Shown: positions 1 through 10,217, counted from the stretch's first letter. The stretch: 64,000 nt of DNA from Streptomyces sp. B1I3 (GCF_030816615.1 NZ_JAUSYD010000001.1:992001-1056000); one strand, 5' to 3'. Made by a program: numbers and translations. Notes: generated by a model from the sequence alone, not told the origin.

Positions 1-26
1 CGGACCGGTGGTAACGGCTCGGTCCG
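1..26. other. inverted repeat at the left window edge
   Basis: A perfect 7-bp inverted repeat, CGGACCG at 1-7 and CGGTCCG at 20-26, is separated by 12 nt. The left arm starts at the first base of the window, so the stem may be longer than can be seen. It could be the terminator of a gene outside the window. Confidence 0.3.
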
Positions 27-601
27 CGCCCACTGAGCATCGGCCAACGGCACACCCCCGGCCGACGACCGAATGATCCGGAACTGCCTATTGCTCCAGG
101 AGGCACAGACCGGTCAGTGGGTACGGCAGAAGCGCGACGTCGCGGGACTCCTGCCCGGCGGCAGGTCCGTCGGGCAGTGGAACGGCACGGATGTGGCCGT
201 CGAGGGCGGAGGTATAGGCAGTGCCCGCCTCTCCGTCGACGGAGAGGCCGGTCGCCTCCTCGAGCCCGGCGGCGAGGCCTTTTCGGCACCGTCGGGCCTC
301 CCGCACGGGTGTATCAAATCCGTCCGATGCGCGGCCGACTCGCCGTCGTTTCGTGGGGCTGCGGTCCCTTGGAACGGACAGCGAAGACGCCCAGAGGTAC
401 AGGTCCATCTTCAAGGGGGCGTGCACAAAGGGAGGAACACCGACTAGGCACGCCACTCCCTCTCGAGGACAGCGTCGCGGTCTGCGGTAAGCGGAACCTC
501 GCAACACAGGCAGACGGTCGGATCGTCAGAGACGACTTCGGACCGCTACCTGTTCCGTCGACCGGGCGAGCCGTGGGTGGCCGGCCGCTCGGGCGCGCTT
601 C
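27..601. other. stretch without a supportable gene
   Basis: About 570 bases lie downstream of the minus-strand phosphatase gene and up to the window edge. Open frames exist on both strands, but none has a convincing ribosome binding site, a recognisable protein motif, or the consistent third-position G/C of neighbouring genes. I see no clear terminator hairpin directly after the phosphatase stop. Confidence 0.5.
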
Positions 602-3034
602 TCATCCCACCCTGACGCCGATGATGCACGTGTCGTCGTCCGTGTCCGACTCGCTGTGGGTGAGCAGCCGGTCGAGTCTCCGTTCCAGTGACGGTGCCGG
701 CGCCTTCGCGGTGGCGAGGAGCTGGGACAAGGAGTCCTCGACGCTCGTGTCCCTGCGTTCGATGAGCCCGTCGGTGTACATCAGAAGAGTGTCGGAGACC
801 TCCAGCCGGATCTCCTCCTCCTGGTATTCGGCCTCCGCGAGCGCACCGAGCAGCAGTCCCTGCAGCAGCGGCAGCTTGATCGCCTCCTCGCCCCGCACGA
901 GCACGGGGGGCAGATGGCCCGCCCTGGCCCAGCGCAGGATCCGGGTCTCGGGGTCGAACAGACCGCAGACCGCGGTGGCGGTCACCTGCTCGGTGAGGTG
1001 GTGGGCCACGATGTTCAGCCAGGTCAGGAGCTGCCCCGGGCCCGCCCCCGTGATGGCCAGACCGCGCATGGCGTTCCGCAGGACGACCATCCCCGTCGCG
1101 GCCTTTATGCCGTGGCCGGCGATGTCACCGACGCACAGAAGTATCTTCTTGGACGGCAGGACGACGGCGTCGTACCAGTCGCCCCCGACCTCGGACTCCG
1201 ACTCAGCCGGCCGATAGCGGACGGCGACTTCGAGGCCGGGCGCGTCGAGCGGCGCCTGGGTCGGCGGCATGATGGCGTGCTGGAGCTGCAGCGCCAGTCG
1301 ATTGCGTTCCGCCGATTCCTGTTCCGAATAGGCGAGTTGGTCACGGGTCGCTGCCAACGCCACCTCGGTCCAGTGCTGCGAGGAGATGTCCTGGTAGGCC
1401 CCTCGGACCGCGAGCAGACGCTCGTCCGCGTCGAGCACCGGTTCGGCGATCACCCGGATATGGCGAGTCACCCCGTCGGGCCGCACCAGACGGAAGGCGG
1501 TGGAGGCGGGCTTGCGGTGGTAGAGCACCGCGCGCAGGAACCGGCCGATGGCCACGGCGTCGTCGGGGTGCGCGTGGTCTGCCAGATCCTGGAGGGAGAC
1601 CGGGGTGTCGGTGACGGAACGCCCGTACAGGGAGAAGAGCGGCCCGTTCCAGGTGATCCTGCCGGTGACGATGTTCTCCTCGAACCCGCCGATCCTGCCC
1701 AGACGCTGCGCGTGCTGGAGGAGGCTGGCGAGCCGGGCGGTCTCGTCCTCGATGCGCCAGATCAACAGCACGCTACCGCTGTGGCGGGTGATGCTGAGGT
1801 CGGCGACGGAGGACAGCGGTACGTCGTCGATGAGAGCGGTCAGTGTCATGCGCCGGGCCCGGAAGGGCTCCCCGGTGGCGTAGACGCGGGCGATCTTCTC
1901 GAAGAGTTCGCTGTCGCTTGCGGCCATGGGGTAGGCCTCCACCAGGAGGGCGCCGTCGATCGCGCCGCGAGAGCGCCCTGCCGGGTCCAGGAAGTGGCTG
2001 TTGACGTGGCGGATCCGGAAGTCGACGAGGTCGCCTTCGTCATCCAGGTGCGGTGTCAGGACGAGAGCCGGGTCGTACAGGCCTTCGCTCAGGTCCACGA
2101 GCTCGGCGATGCCGGCCGGTTCCCGGTTGTCCGGATGCGGCCCGTCGGCCGGCAGGTCTTCGAGGGTGTGGGCGCACAGCTCGGCCAGCGCCTCGATCTG
2201 GCGGACGACGGCCTGCGTGTGCTCGGGCAGGTGCTGGGGCCAGCAGATCTCCAGCACCCCGTGCATGCGGCCTCCGGTTCCGGCGGCGAGGGCGACACGG
2301 CCGCTCTGCGGGTTCTGCCGGTGGCCGATGGACGGGAGCCCCGCCTCGGCCAGGGAGGTGATCCGCACCGTCCGCAGGTCGGTGAGTACCTGGCGTGCCA
2401 CGGTCGCCACACCGGGCGGCACGTAGCGCCAGCGCTCGGCCTCGCCGGCAGTGAAACCGGCGTGGCCGCACAGGGTGAGCGAGGCGTCGGGTCCCGCTGA
2501 CCAGATGGCCACCGCCGTGGCGCCCAGGGGCTCGAGCGCGTGCTGCAGCAGGGACTCGGCGACGGCCTGGGTATCGCTCGCGGCGAGTGCGGCGCACTCG
2601 GCGGTGCGCAGGCGCACGGCGACGGAGCTGCCGCTGTTGTGCGCTTCCTCGCTCTCGGGGCTGCCGCTGACCTGCCGGACGAAGTCCTCCGCGACCTGCG
2701 CCACGTGGTCGCGCGCGGCCTCGTTGATGATGTCGGCGGCGAGTTCGAGCGGGGACAGCCCGGCCTGGTCGGCCAGCTCGCCGAGCTGCCGTGCGGCCTG
2801 GGCCGGACCGCATCCCAGCCGCTCGATCATGATGCCCTTGGCGAGCTCGATCAAGGCTCGCCCGTCCGCCTCGGCGTGCGCCGCGCTCACCTCGGCCCGC
2901 AGGCGCTTCACCGTGGCCACGAGGCGCCCCACGGTGGACACCGGGGTCCCGGGCTCGGGCGGCGCGACGACGCCGTCCCGCTCGCCGGGGCCCACCACGC
3001 CGGGTCCCTCACCGGCCGCTTCGTCCCTGGTCAT
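602..3034 (-). CDS. ANTAR-GAF-PAS-PP2C (SpoIIE-type) serine phosphatase
   Basis: An 810-residue cytosolic regulator. Residues about 50-108 match an ANTAR domain (GRALIELAKGIMIERLG), a fold that usually binds RNA hairpins. A GAF-like segment (about 150-300) and two PAS-like segments follow; the second ends with the PAC-like DGVTRHIRVI. The C-terminal 210 residues are a PP2C/SpoIIE phosphatase. The metal-binding motifs GGDWYD, GDIAGHG, YTDG and DDDTC are all present, so it should be active. Its family dephosphorylates anti-sigma-factor antagonists. I chose the ATG at 3034 because it overlaps the stop of the upstream kinase gene as ATGA, a 4-base overlap that implies translational coupling. A start 13 codons earlier is open but would overlap the kinase gene by 43 bases. 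ANTAR on a phosphatase is unusual, since ANTAR normally ends response regulators. The two coupled genes probably form one sensory pathway. Confidence 0.9.
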   Translation of the reverse strand: MTRDEAAGEGPGVVGPGERDGVVAPPEPGTPVSTVGRLVATVKRLRAEVSAAHAEADGRALIELAKGIMIERLGCGPAQAARQLGELADQAGLSPLELAADIINEAARDHVAQVAEDFVRQVSGSPESEEAHNSGSSVAVRLRTAECAALAASDTQAVAESLLQHALEPLGATAVAIWSAGPDASLTLCGHAGFTAGEAERWRYVPPGVATVARQVLTDLRTVRITSLAEAGLPSIGHRQNPQSGRVALAAGTGGRMHGVLEICWPQHLPEHTQAVVRQIEALAELCAHTLEDLPADGPHPDNREPAGIAELVDLSEGLYDPALVLTPHLDDEGDLVDFRIRHVNSHFLDPAGRSRGAIDGALLVEAYPMAASDSELFEKIARVYATGEPFRARRMTLTALIDDVPLSSVADLSITRHSGSVLLIWRIEDETARLASLLQHAQRLGRIGGFEENIVTGRITWNGPLFSLYGRSVTDTPVSLQDLADHAHPDDAVAIGRFLRAVLYHRKPASTAFRLVRPDGVTRHIRVIAEPVLDADERLLAVRGAYQDISSQHWTEVALAATRDQLAYSEQESAERNRLALQLQHAIMPPTQAPLDAPGLEVAVRYRPAESESEVGGDWYDAVVLPSKKILLCVGDIAGHGIKAATGMVVLRNAMRGLAITGAGPGQLLTWLNIVAHHLTEQVTATAVCGLFDPETRILRWARAGHLPPVLVRGEEAIKLPLLQGLLLGALAEAEYQEEEIRLEVSDTLLMYTDGLIERRDTSVEDSLSQLLATAKAPAPSLERRLDRLLTHSESDTDDDTCIIGVRVG

Positions 3035-6000
3035 GAAACCACCGGCGCTTCGTCGGACTGGGGGGTCAGCCACCGGCGTACGCAGGCGATGAGGTCGTTG
3101 GCGTCCAGCGGCTTGGTGACGTAGTCGCTGGCCCCGGCCGCCAGGCTCTTCTCCCGGTCCCCCGGCATGGCCTTCGCGGTGACACTGATGATCGGCAGGG
3201 AAACGTGCTCGGGCAGTTCCCGGATCTTCGTCGTCGCGGTGTAGCCGTCCATCTCCGGCATCATCACGTCCATCAGGATGAGGTCGATGCCGGGGTGCAT
3301 GCGGAGAGCCTCGATTCCCTTGAGGCCGTTCTCCGCGTGCAGCACGTTGACGCCGTGCATCTCGAGGATTCCGCTGAGTGCGTAGAGGTTGCGCGCGTCG
3401 TCGTCGACCACCAGCACGGTGCGGCCGCGAAGGCTGTCGTCGATGGTCTCGGGGACCGGCGGGCTCGTCTCCTCGCCGCGCACGAGGGGGACGACGGCGC
3501 CGGGCCTCTCGGCCGACAGATGGAGGGCGATGCGTTCGCGGAGCTCGTCCAGGCTGGAGAGGAGCTCCAGCGGACGGACCCGGCCCCTGGCCTGGAGTTC
3601 CCGCTCCTGAGCGGCGTCCATGCGCCGGTTGTTGTGCGCGAGCACGGGAACGGTCTTGAGCGCGGGGTCGCCGTCCACCGCGTCCAGGAACCCCCTGGCG
3701 CCGTCGTCTGCCATGTCGAGTTCGAGAACGACGCAGTGGAACGGCGCCGCGGCCAGGGCGCTCGCGGCGTCCTGGGGACCGACTGCGGCGATCACCTCGA
3801 TGTCCTCGCTGCCGTGGCTGCCCGTCAGTTCGGCCACCGCACTCTCGGCGACGAGGGACAGCAGGCCGCGCGGGCGCTCCTCTATCACCAGGAGCCGGCG
3901 CGGCTTGCGCGGTTCGGGCTCCGCGGGGCCGGCCTGCCGGCGGCTGTCGTGCGCCTCGTCGGCGGAGACCGGTACCGCCCCGGAGGTGAGTTCGGCCGGC
4001 GGACTGGCCTGGTCCTGGAAGTCGGCACGGGCGACCGGCAGGTACAGGGTGAAGGTACTGCCCTGACCGAGTGTGCTCCGGGCGGTGAGGGCGCCGCCGA
4101 GCAGGTGCGCGATTTCCCGGCTGATGGACAGCCCCAGCCCGGTGCCTCCGTACTTGCGGCTGGTCGTGCCGTCGGCCTGCTGGAACGCGCCGAAGATCGT
4201 TTCGAGCTGCTGCTCGGCGATGCCGATGCCCGTGTCCTTCACCTGGAAGGCGACGACCGCGCCTCCGCGGTGCACCGAGCTGGGGAGATCCCTGTCGGTC
4301 GCGGGCTCGATGCGCAGTTCCACGCTGCCGCGTTCGGTGAACTTCACCGCGTTGGAGATCAGATTCCGCAGGACCTGCCGGAGCCGTGAGTCGTCGGTGA
4401 GCAGGTCGACCGGCACGCCGGGGGCGGTCGTGATGGTGAACGCCAGGCTCTTCTGCGTGGTCATGGGCCGGAACGTGGCCTCGACGTAGTCCAGAAGCTG
4501 CCGCAGCGTGAAACGCTCCGGGTTGAGGTCCATCTTCCCGGCCTCGACCTTCGAGAGGTCGAGGATGTCGTTGATCAGCTGGAGCAGGTCGCTGCCCGCC
4601 GAGTGGATGATCCCTGCGTACTCGACCTGCTTGACCGTGAGGTTGCGGGTCGGGTTCTGGGCCAGCAACTGGGCCAGGATGAGGAGGCTGTTGAGCGGGG
4701 TACGCAGCTCGTGGCTCATGTTGGCCAGGAACTCGGACTTGTAGGTGGAGGCGAGCGACAGCTGCTGGGCCCTCTCCTCCAGCTCCTGGCGCGCCTGCTC
4801 GATCTCGAGGTTCTTCGCCTCGATGTCGCTGTTCTGGGCGGCCAGCAGCGCCGCCTTCTCCTCGAGTTCCGCGTTGGACCGCTGCAGCTCCTCCTGCTGG
4901 ACCTGCAGTTCCTCGGAGCGCGACTGGAGCTCGCCGGTGAGCCGCTGCGACTCGCCGAGGAGTTCATCCGTACGCGCATTGGCGACGATGGTGTTGACGT
5001 TGACGCCCACCATCTCCATCAGCTGCTCGAGGAAGTCGCGGTGCACGGGCGTGAACGGGGTGAAGGAAGCCAGTTCGATCACGCCGAGCACCTGGTCGTC
5101 GACGACGATGGGCAGCACGATCAGGCTGCCGGCGGGCATCGGCCCGAGTCCCGAGGAGATGCTGATGTAGTCGCCGGGGACGCCGTCCGCGGCGATCGTA
5201 CGGCGGCTGCGGGCGGCCTGGCCGACGAGGGACTCCCCCATCCGGAAGCGGTCGCTCCCCGCACTGCCGACGGGCCGGCCGTACGAGCCCACGATGCGCA
5301 GTTCGGTGCCCTCGGGAGTCTCCTCGGCGAGGTAGAAGGCGCCGTACTGGGCGGCGACGAGCGGGGTCAGCTCGTCCATGACCAGCTCACCGACGACGGC
5401 CAGGTCGCGGTGCCCCTGCATCAGTCCGGAGATGCGGGCCAGATTCGACTTCAGCCAGTCCTGTTCCTGGTTGGCCCGGGTCGTCTCGCGCAGGGAGCCG
5501 ACCATGGAGTTGATGTTGTCCTTCAGCTCCGCGACCTCACCGGACGCGTCGACCGTGATGGACCGGGTCAGGTCACCCTCGGCCACGGCGCTGGCCACCT
5601 CGGCGATGGCCCGTACCTGGCGGGTGAGGTTGCCCGCGAGTTCGTTCACGTTCTCGGTGAGGCGCTTCCACGTGCCCGAGACGCCCTCGACCTCGGCTTG
5701 GCCACCCAGACGGCCCTCGCTGCCCACCTCGCGGGCGACTCGCGTCACCTCGGCTGCGAAGGAGGACAGCTGGTCGACCATCGTGTTGATGGTCGTCTTC
5801 AGTTCCAGGATCTCGCCGCGGGCGTCGACGTCGATCTTCTTCGAGAGGTCGCCGTTGGCGACCGCGGTGGTGACGAGGGCGATGTTACGGACCTGGCCGG
5901 TCAGGTTGTTCGCCATCGAGTTGACGTTGTCCGTGAGGTCCTTCCACGTGCCCGCCACGTTGGGGACCCGGGCCTGGCCACCCAGCCGTCCCTCGGTCCC

Positions 6001-7353
6001 GACCTCGCGTGCCACCCGGGTCACCTCGTCGGCGAACGCGGACAGGGTGTCCACCATGGTGTTGATGACCTCGGCGAGCGCCGCGATCTCGCCCTCGGCG
6101 TCCACGGTGATCTTCCGGGACAGGTCGCCCCGGGCGACGGCGGTGGCCACCTGGGCGATCGAGCGCACCTGTCCCGTCAGGTTGGACGCCATCACGTTGA
6201 CGTTGTCGGTGAGGTCCTTCCAGGTGCCGGAGGCGCCCCGGACGGTCGCCTGCCCGCCCAGTTTGCCCTCCGTGCCCACCTCGCGTGCCACACGCGTCGC
6301 TTCGTCCGCGAAGGCGGAGAGCTGGTCGACCATCGTGTTGATGGTCTCCTTCAGCTCCAGGATCTCGCCGCGGGCCGTGACGCCGATCTTCTGCGACAGG
6401 TCGCCCTGGGCCACGGCGGTGGCCACCTGGGCGATGGACCGCACCTGCGCCGTGAGGTTGCCGGCCATGAAGTTGACCGAGTCGGTCAGGTCCCGCCAGG
6501 TACCGGAGACACCCTTCACATCCGCCTGACCACCGAGGATCCCCTCGGTGCCGACGTCCCGTGCCATGCGGGTCACCTCGTCGGCGAAGGACGAGAGCTG
6601 GTCGACCATCGTGTTGATGGTGTCTTTCAGTTCCAGGATCTCGCCGCGGGCGGTGACCGTGATCTTCTGCGACAGATCGCCCTGGGCCACGGCCGTCGTC
6701 ACCTGGGCGATGTTGCGCACCTGCGACGTGAGGTTTCCGGCCATGGAATTGACGGAGTCGGTCAGGTCCCGCCAGGTACCGGAGACACCCTTCACATCCG
6801 CCTGGCCACCGAGATTGCCTTCCGTGCCCACCTCGCGGGCCACACGGGTCACCTCGTCCGCGAACGCGGAGAGCTGGTCGACCATCGTGTTGATGGTCTT
6901 CTTGAGTTCGAGGATCTCGCCACGGGCATCGACGTCGATCTTCTGCGAGAGGTCGCCCCTGGCCACCGCGGTGGCCACGTGAGCGATGTCGCGGACCTGC
7001 GTGGTGAGGTTGCCCGCCATGGCGTTGACGGAGTCCGTCAGGTCGGCCCACGTGCCCGAGACACCGGGCACCTTGGCCTGGCCGCCGAGCGTGCCCTCCG
7101 TCCCGACCTCCCGGGCCACTCGCGTCACCTCGGACGTGAACAGGGAGAGCTGATCGACCATGCCGTTGAACACGGTGGCGATCTCCCCGAGCAGTCCCTC
7201 GGAGCCGCTCGGCAGACGCGTACCGAAGTCTCCGTCGCGCACCGCCGTGAGCCCTGCGAGAAGCTGGCGCAGTTCCGGCTCGCCCACCTTCCCTGCCCCC
7301 CGGGTACGGGCGCGCTGCACCGGGCGCGTGTTCTCAGCTGTCGTATCCGCCAT
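3031..7353 (-). CDS. poly-HAMP hybrid histidine kinase with two receiver domains
   Basis: A 1,440-residue soluble kinase with no membrane segment. Residues about 30-640 are HAMP-like repeats of about 92 residues: seven GDF/GDLS/GDLT motifs alternate with six EG-x-LGGQ motifs, the poly-HAMP layout of fungal group III osmosensing kinases. A GAF domain follows (about 650-800), then a Gln/Glu-rich coiled coil, HisKA with phospho-acceptor His881 in MSHELRTP, and a HATPase with DTGIG and GGTGLGL boxes. There are two receiver domains. The last is intact (VLVVDDD; phospho-Asp1362 in LMDVMMPE; conserved SVTAKA). The first has Glu1211 where the phospho-Asp should be (VVLEL), so it looks unphosphorylatable. 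I chose the ATG at 7353 for the GAGGAA ribosome site in front of it. The layout resembles Streptomyces OsaA-type osmoadaptation kinases, but that equivalence is inference. Its stop overlaps the start of the phosphatase gene. Confidence 0.93.
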   Translation of the reverse strand: MADTTAENTRPVQRARTRGAGKVGEPELRQLLAGLTAVRDGDFGTRLPSGSEGLLGEIATVFNGMVDQLSLFTSEVTRVAREVGTEGTLGGQAKVPGVSGTWADLTDSVNAMAGNLTTQVRDIAHVATAVARGDLSQKIDVDARGEILELKKTINTMVDQLSAFADEVTRVAREVGTEGNLGGQADVKGVSGTWRDLTDSVNSMAGNLTSQVRNIAQVTTAVAQGDLSQKITVTARGEILELKDTINTMVDQLSSFADEVTRMARDVGTEGILGGQADVKGVSGTWRDLTDSVNFMAGNLTAQVRSIAQVATAVAQGDLSQKIGVTARGEILELKETINTMVDQLSAFADEATRVAREVGTEGKLGGQATVRGASGTWKDLTDNVNVMASNLTGQVRSIAQVATAVARGDLSRKITVDAEGEIAALAEVINTMVDTLSAFADEVTRVAREVGTEGRLGGQARVPNVAGTWKDLTDNVNSMANNLTGQVRNIALVTTAVANGDLSKKIDVDARGEILELKTTINTMVDQLSSFAAEVTRVAREVGSEGRLGGQAEVEGVSGTWKRLTENVNELAGNLTRQVRAIAEVASAVAEGDLTRSITVDASGEVAELKDNINSMVGSLRETTRANQEQDWLKSNLARISGLMQGHRDLAVVGELVMDELTPLVAAQYGAFYLAEETPEGTELRIVGSYGRPVGSAGSDRFRMGESLVGQAARSRRTIAADGVPGDYISISSGLGPMPAGSLIVLPIVVDDQVLGVIELASFTPFTPVHRDFLEQLMEMVGVNVNTIVANARTDELLGESQRLTGELQSRSEELQVQQEELQRSNAELEEKAALLAAQNSDIEAKNLEIEQARQELEERAQQLSLASTYKSEFLANMSHELRTPLNSLLILAQLLAQNPTRNLTVKQVEYAGIIHSAGSDLLQLINDILDLSKVEAGKMDLNPERFTLRQLLDYVEATFRPMTTQKSLAFTITTAPGVPVDLLTDDSRLRQVLRNLISNAVKFTERGSVELRIEPATDRDLPSSVHRGGAVVAFQVKDTGIGIAEQQLETIFGAFQQADGTTSRKYGGTGLGLSISREIAHLLGGALTARSTLGQGSTFTLYLPVARADFQDQASPPAELTSGAVPVSADEAHDSRRQAGPAEPEPRKPRRLLVIEERPRGLLSLVAESAVAELTGSHGSEDIEVIAAVGPQDAASALAAAPFHCVVLELDMADDGARGFLDAVDGDPALKTVPVLAHNNRRMDAAQERELQARGRVRPLELLSSLDELRERIALHLSAERPGAVVPLVRGEETSPPVPETIDDSLRGRTVLVVDDDARNLYALSGILEMHGVNVLHAENGLKGIEALRMHPGIDLILMDVMMPEMDGYTATTKIRELPEHVSLPIISVTAKAMPGDREKSLAAGASDYVTKPLDANDLIACVRRWLTPQSDEAPVVS

Positions 7354-7460
7354 GGTCAATTCCTCAGTAGGCTCGCCCGGCACCCGCCGGAAAAGCGGCA
7401 TGCCACCCCGAGGCCCCGTACGTGGCCCCTCCCCCTCCGACGTCCCCCACGCCGGCGATA

Positions 7461-7478
7461 AGTTGCCGCCAGGCAACT
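7461..7478. promoter_or_regulatory. 7-bp inverted repeat upstream of the kinase gene
   Basis: AGTTGCC and GGCAACT arms flank a 4-nt spacer, about 108 bases upstream of the kinase start. The short spacer and position in a putative promoter region suit a repressor operator better than a terminator. The regulator is unknown. Confidence 0.35.
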
Positions 7479-7593
7479 GTGTAGCAGGGTACCCGAGGCC
7501 GTCCTGATATGCCGCCCTCGTCGATCACCCCGCGGTGGTGGGCGACCTCGCGGCATCCGCCCCGGCCCCCGGCCCGGGCACCCGCGTCGGCCC

Positions 7594-7627
7594 CGCTGGA
7601 TGTCGCGCTCGTGTGCGACATCCAGCG
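7594..7627. other. 13-bp perfect inverted repeat
   Basis: CGCTGGATGTCGC at 7594-7606 pairs perfectly with 7615-7627 across an 8-nt loop. It lies about 240 bases upstream of the kinase start and 230 bases beyond the hydrolase stop. The hydrolase gene already has its own hairpin at 7805-7852, so this element may be an operator, an RNA structure in a long kinase leader, or a second terminator. The rest of 7479-7804 shows nothing recognisable. Confidence 0.5.
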
Positions 7628-7804
7628 AGTCGGCCCCCTGAGCCCTGCTGCGTTCTCGTCGCCCTGGCCAGGATGTTCCGTCCCCTCGGGTGTTCGCCGT
7701 GACACACGCAGCCGGCTGTCGCCGGCGGGTACACCGGGAGGGTGGCGAGATGGGCCGAGCGGCATCCGGCCGGCCCGCCGCGCAGGCGCTGACCGCGTAC
7801 GGGT

Positions 7805-7852
7805 GGGCCGCCCGGGAGCAGGCCTGCGCGCGGCCCCGGTCCCGGGCGGCCC
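7805..7852 (-). terminator. terminator hairpin of the clan-A hydrolase gene
   Basis: A perfect 13-bp GC stem (7805-7817 with 7840-7852) with a 22-nt loop begins 5 bases after the hydrolase stop codon. It has no U-tract, which is usual for Streptomyces terminators. Confidence 0.7.
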
Positions 7853-7857
7853 GGACG

Positions 7858-9984
7858 TCAGCCGCTCGAGCAGACGCTGCCGTTGAGGCGGAAGACCGTC
7901 GGGTCCGGGCCCGGCCCGTCGTTGGCGCCGACGAATCCGAAGGAGGCTGACGAGCCGCCGTCCGGCGCCAGCGGCCCCGCACCTTCGGGGGCGGTCACCC
8001 GCACGTGTGAGCCGGTCTGGTGGAACGTCGCGCTCCAGCCGGAGGACACCGACTGCCCCGCGGTCGGCCAGTCCCAGTCCACGGTCCAGCCGGTGATCGG
8101 CGTGTCCGAGAGGTTGCGGACGGTCACCGTGGCCACGAAACCGTTGCCCCAGCTCGTGTCACGGTGGTACGCCACCGCGCAGGCGGCGTCCGACGGGGTG
8201 CCGGTGGTGAAGGTCAGCGGGGATGACGGGGTGGAGAGCCGTCCCGAGGCGTCGGCCGCCAGCACGTTGACCGTGTGGGTGCTGCCCGGGGGCAGGTTCC
8301 GCAAGGTCACGGATGTGCCGGTGCTCTCACCGACCAGGCGGGTGTGCGCGCCGTCGCGCTCCTGGACCAGGTAGCGGGTGGCACCCGCCGCTCCCTCCCA
8401 GGACAGGCGCGCAGTGGTGTCGGTCACCACGTCCAGCTTCGGGGTGCCCGGGGTTGCGGCGGCCGAGGACCCCGGCCCGGTGCCGGCCTGCGGTTCGAGG
8501 GTGACGGTGAGCAACGCGTACGGCGGCACGGTGACCTGGGACGCGGACGCCTCCCCTGCGGTGATCGCGGTGATGTCGCTGTCGCCCCGCGCGTAGCGGC
8601 TGACCTCGGGCGCAGTGGCGGACGGGGTGAAGCCCGAGTACCCGAGGTCCACGGTCTGCGCGGCGTCCGGGTTCTTGTTGACGAGCAGGACGCTCAGCCG
8701 CCCGTCACGACGGAGCACAGCGTGCGCCGAGACGTCTTGCGCGGAGGACGCGGCAGCGACCATTGTGTCGCCCGCGGAACCCAGTTCGCCGGTCATCTTC
8801 ATGCCGTAGTAGGGATGGAACGGCGTGTTCGGCGCCGGCTCGCACACGTCACCGGTGCAAGCGCCGCTGGAGAGCATCCCCATGTCGCCGTAGTCGGTCT
8901 CGCCGTCGACGGTCGTGATGTCGCCCGCGCCGTTGTGGGTGTTCCACCAGTCGACGGTGAACACGCCGTTCTCCAGAGCCGTCATGAACGCGTCGGCCGC
9001 GAACAGCCCGTTGGGGCGGGCGGTGAGCCGGGCGCCACCGGTGTTGGTGTTGATCTCGGTGAGGGCGATGCCGATGTCCGGCGAGTCCGCGCCTGCGTAC
9101 CGGTCGATCTGGCCGCGCACCTCCCGCAGTTCACCAGGCAGCCTGGCCAGTCTGGCCGAGGCGTCCGCGGCAGTGGTGTCGGATCCACCCGCGTACCAGT
9201 GGACGCTCACGAAGTCGATGACGTCGGCCACTTCGGGGAGCACGGTGTGGTTCCAGTCACCGGAATCGCCCTCGCCGACCACGCCGTCCGGCCACTCACC
9301 CGGAGTGGTGAGGACTGCGCCGATCTTGACGGTCGGATCGACGGCCTTCATGGCCGCCGCGTAGGCGCGCACCTGGCGGGCGTACTCCCGGGGACTCCTG
9401 TCCTCGTGGTCGTCGTGCTCCCAGCCGCTGCCGTAGTGGCCGTTGCCGTATATCTCGTTGCCGATCTCCCAGTACTTCGCGCCGTAGTCCTTGGTGACGT
9501 TCGCGTACCTGACCCAGCCGGCCGCCTCCTCGGGCGTGCCCGAGCCGTAGTTGGCGATCAGGATCGGTTGCGCCCCGGTGGCACGGACGGTGCCCATGAA
9601 GGCGTCGAAGCCGGTGCCCGGGGCGACATACCCCCCGGGTGCCGTGTGCGTCTCCCAGTGGTAGATGTCCGCGTACGAACCACCGGGGTAGCGCATCGCC
9701 CCGACGTCGGCCGCCTTCATCAGGTCGGCGACCTCGGGGTCGTTCATGTGCGAGTCCCATACAGCGGTATTGACCCCACGGGCGGTGTCGGAGAGCCGGC
9801 CCAGCGCCGCCTGGGCATTGATCCGGACATCGACGTCCGCGACATCGGCCGCCTGCGGCGCGGCGGGTGCGACGCCGGTCAGTGAGGACAGCAGGGCCAG
9901 CGCGGCTGCCAGAACGGCCGCGCCGCGCGCGAGGGGGCGAAAGCCGGCACCGGCCGGGCGGCCGGGTCTGTGCGGTGCTGGCAT
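7858..9984 (-). CDS. secreted clan-A glycoside hydrolase (GH51/GH39-like) with FnIII and CBM2
   Basis: A 708-residue secreted enzyme. A signal peptide covers about residues 1-42: an Arg-rich N-terminus, a hydrophobic AAVLAAALALL core and Ala-rich cleavage region. The catalytic barrel (about 50-500) shows the clan-A pair: acid/base Glu177 in GNEIYG and nucleophile Glu310 in ALTEIN. A fibronectin III domain (about 500-590) and a C-terminal CBM2 of about 105 residues with terminal Cys pair follow; CBM2 binds crystalline cellulose. The likely substrate is an arabinose-substituted hemicellulose or cellulose; the exact GH family is not settled by eye. The start at 9984 has GGGAGGA seven bases upstream. 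A much longer upstream open frame has no ribosome site and would bury the signal peptide. The gene is divergent from the LPMO gene. Its promoter overlaps a CebR operator, so cello-oligosaccharide induction is expected. Confidence 0.88.
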   Translation of the reverse strand: MPAPHRPGRPAGAGFRPLARGAAVLAAALALLSSLTGVAPAAPQAADVADVDVRINAQAALGRLSDTARGVNTAVWDSHMNDPEVADLMKAADVGAMRYPGGSYADIYHWETHTAPGGYVAPGTGFDAFMGTVRATGAQPILIANYGSGTPEEAAGWVRYANVTKDYGAKYWEIGNEIYGNGHYGSGWEHDDHEDRSPREYARQVRAYAAAMKAVDPTVKIGAVLTTPGEWPDGVVGEGDSGDWNHTVLPEVADVIDFVSVHWYAGGSDTTAADASARLARLPGELREVRGQIDRYAGADSPDIGIALTEINTNTGGARLTARPNGLFAADAFMTALENGVFTVDWWNTHNGAGDITTVDGETDYGDMGMLSSGACTGDVCEPAPNTPFHPYYGMKMTGELGSAGDTMVAAASSAQDVSAHAVLRRDGRLSVLLVNKNPDAAQTVDLGYSGFTPSATAPEVSRYARGDSDITAITAGEASASQVTVPPYALLTVTLEPQAGTGPGSSAAATPGTPKLDVVTDTTARLSWEGAAGATRYLVQERDGAHTRLVGESTGTSVTLRNLPPGSTHTVNVLAADASGRLSTPSSPLTFTTGTPSDAACAVAYHRDTSWGNGFVATVTVRNLSDTPITGWTVDWDWPTAGQSVSSGWSATFHQTGSHVRVTAPEGAGPLAPDGGSSASFGFVGANDGPGPDPTVFRLNGSVCSSG

Positions 9985-10174
9985 GGGGGTCCTCCCTGGG
10001 TGGTCCGGCGGCACGGGCCGGGCAGTGGATGCCGGACCGTACCGCCGAGCAGGCGAAGTGCCGCGGGCAGGCGAAGCCGCCACGGCAGCGGGACGTTCCG
10101 TGCCGGTGGCACGGAAGACGAAGCGTGAACGCGGTGCGGTCGTGCGCGTGTGGGACAGCGGCAGGATCCCGCCA

Positions 10175-10190
10175 ATGGGAGCGCTCCCAT
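10175..10190. promoter_or_regulatory. CebR-type operator of the clan-A hydrolase
   Basis: A perfect 16-bp palindrome centred on TGGGAGCGCTCCCA, the known 14-bp CebR box of Streptomyces. CebR is a LacI-family repressor released by cello-oligosaccharides. The box overlaps the last two bases of the predicted -10 element of the minus-strand promoter, so bound repressor would block transcription initiation. Confidence 0.88.
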
Positions 10191-10217
10191 AATGAGAGCG
10201 GTGTGACGCCCTGTCAA
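10189..10217 (-). promoter_or_regulatory. predicted -35/-10 promoter of the clan-A hydrolase
   Basis: On the minus strand TTGACA (10217-10212) is followed after exactly 17 bases by CATTAT (10194-10189). This resembles a vegetative HrdB/sigma-70 promoter: a perfect -35 and 4 of 6 at -10. The start site would fall inside the CebR palindrome at about 10182, giving a leader of about 200 bases. Confidence 0.6.

Noticed and set aside
73..447. Plus-strand frame at the left edge (124 codons)
   Set aside because: No ribosome site, no motif and no coding-like codon use.
4603..7461. Long plus-strand frame opposite the HAMP kinase
   Set aside because: Its repeats ([13 protein letters not shown]) are only the reverse reading of the HAMP repeats; no start signal.
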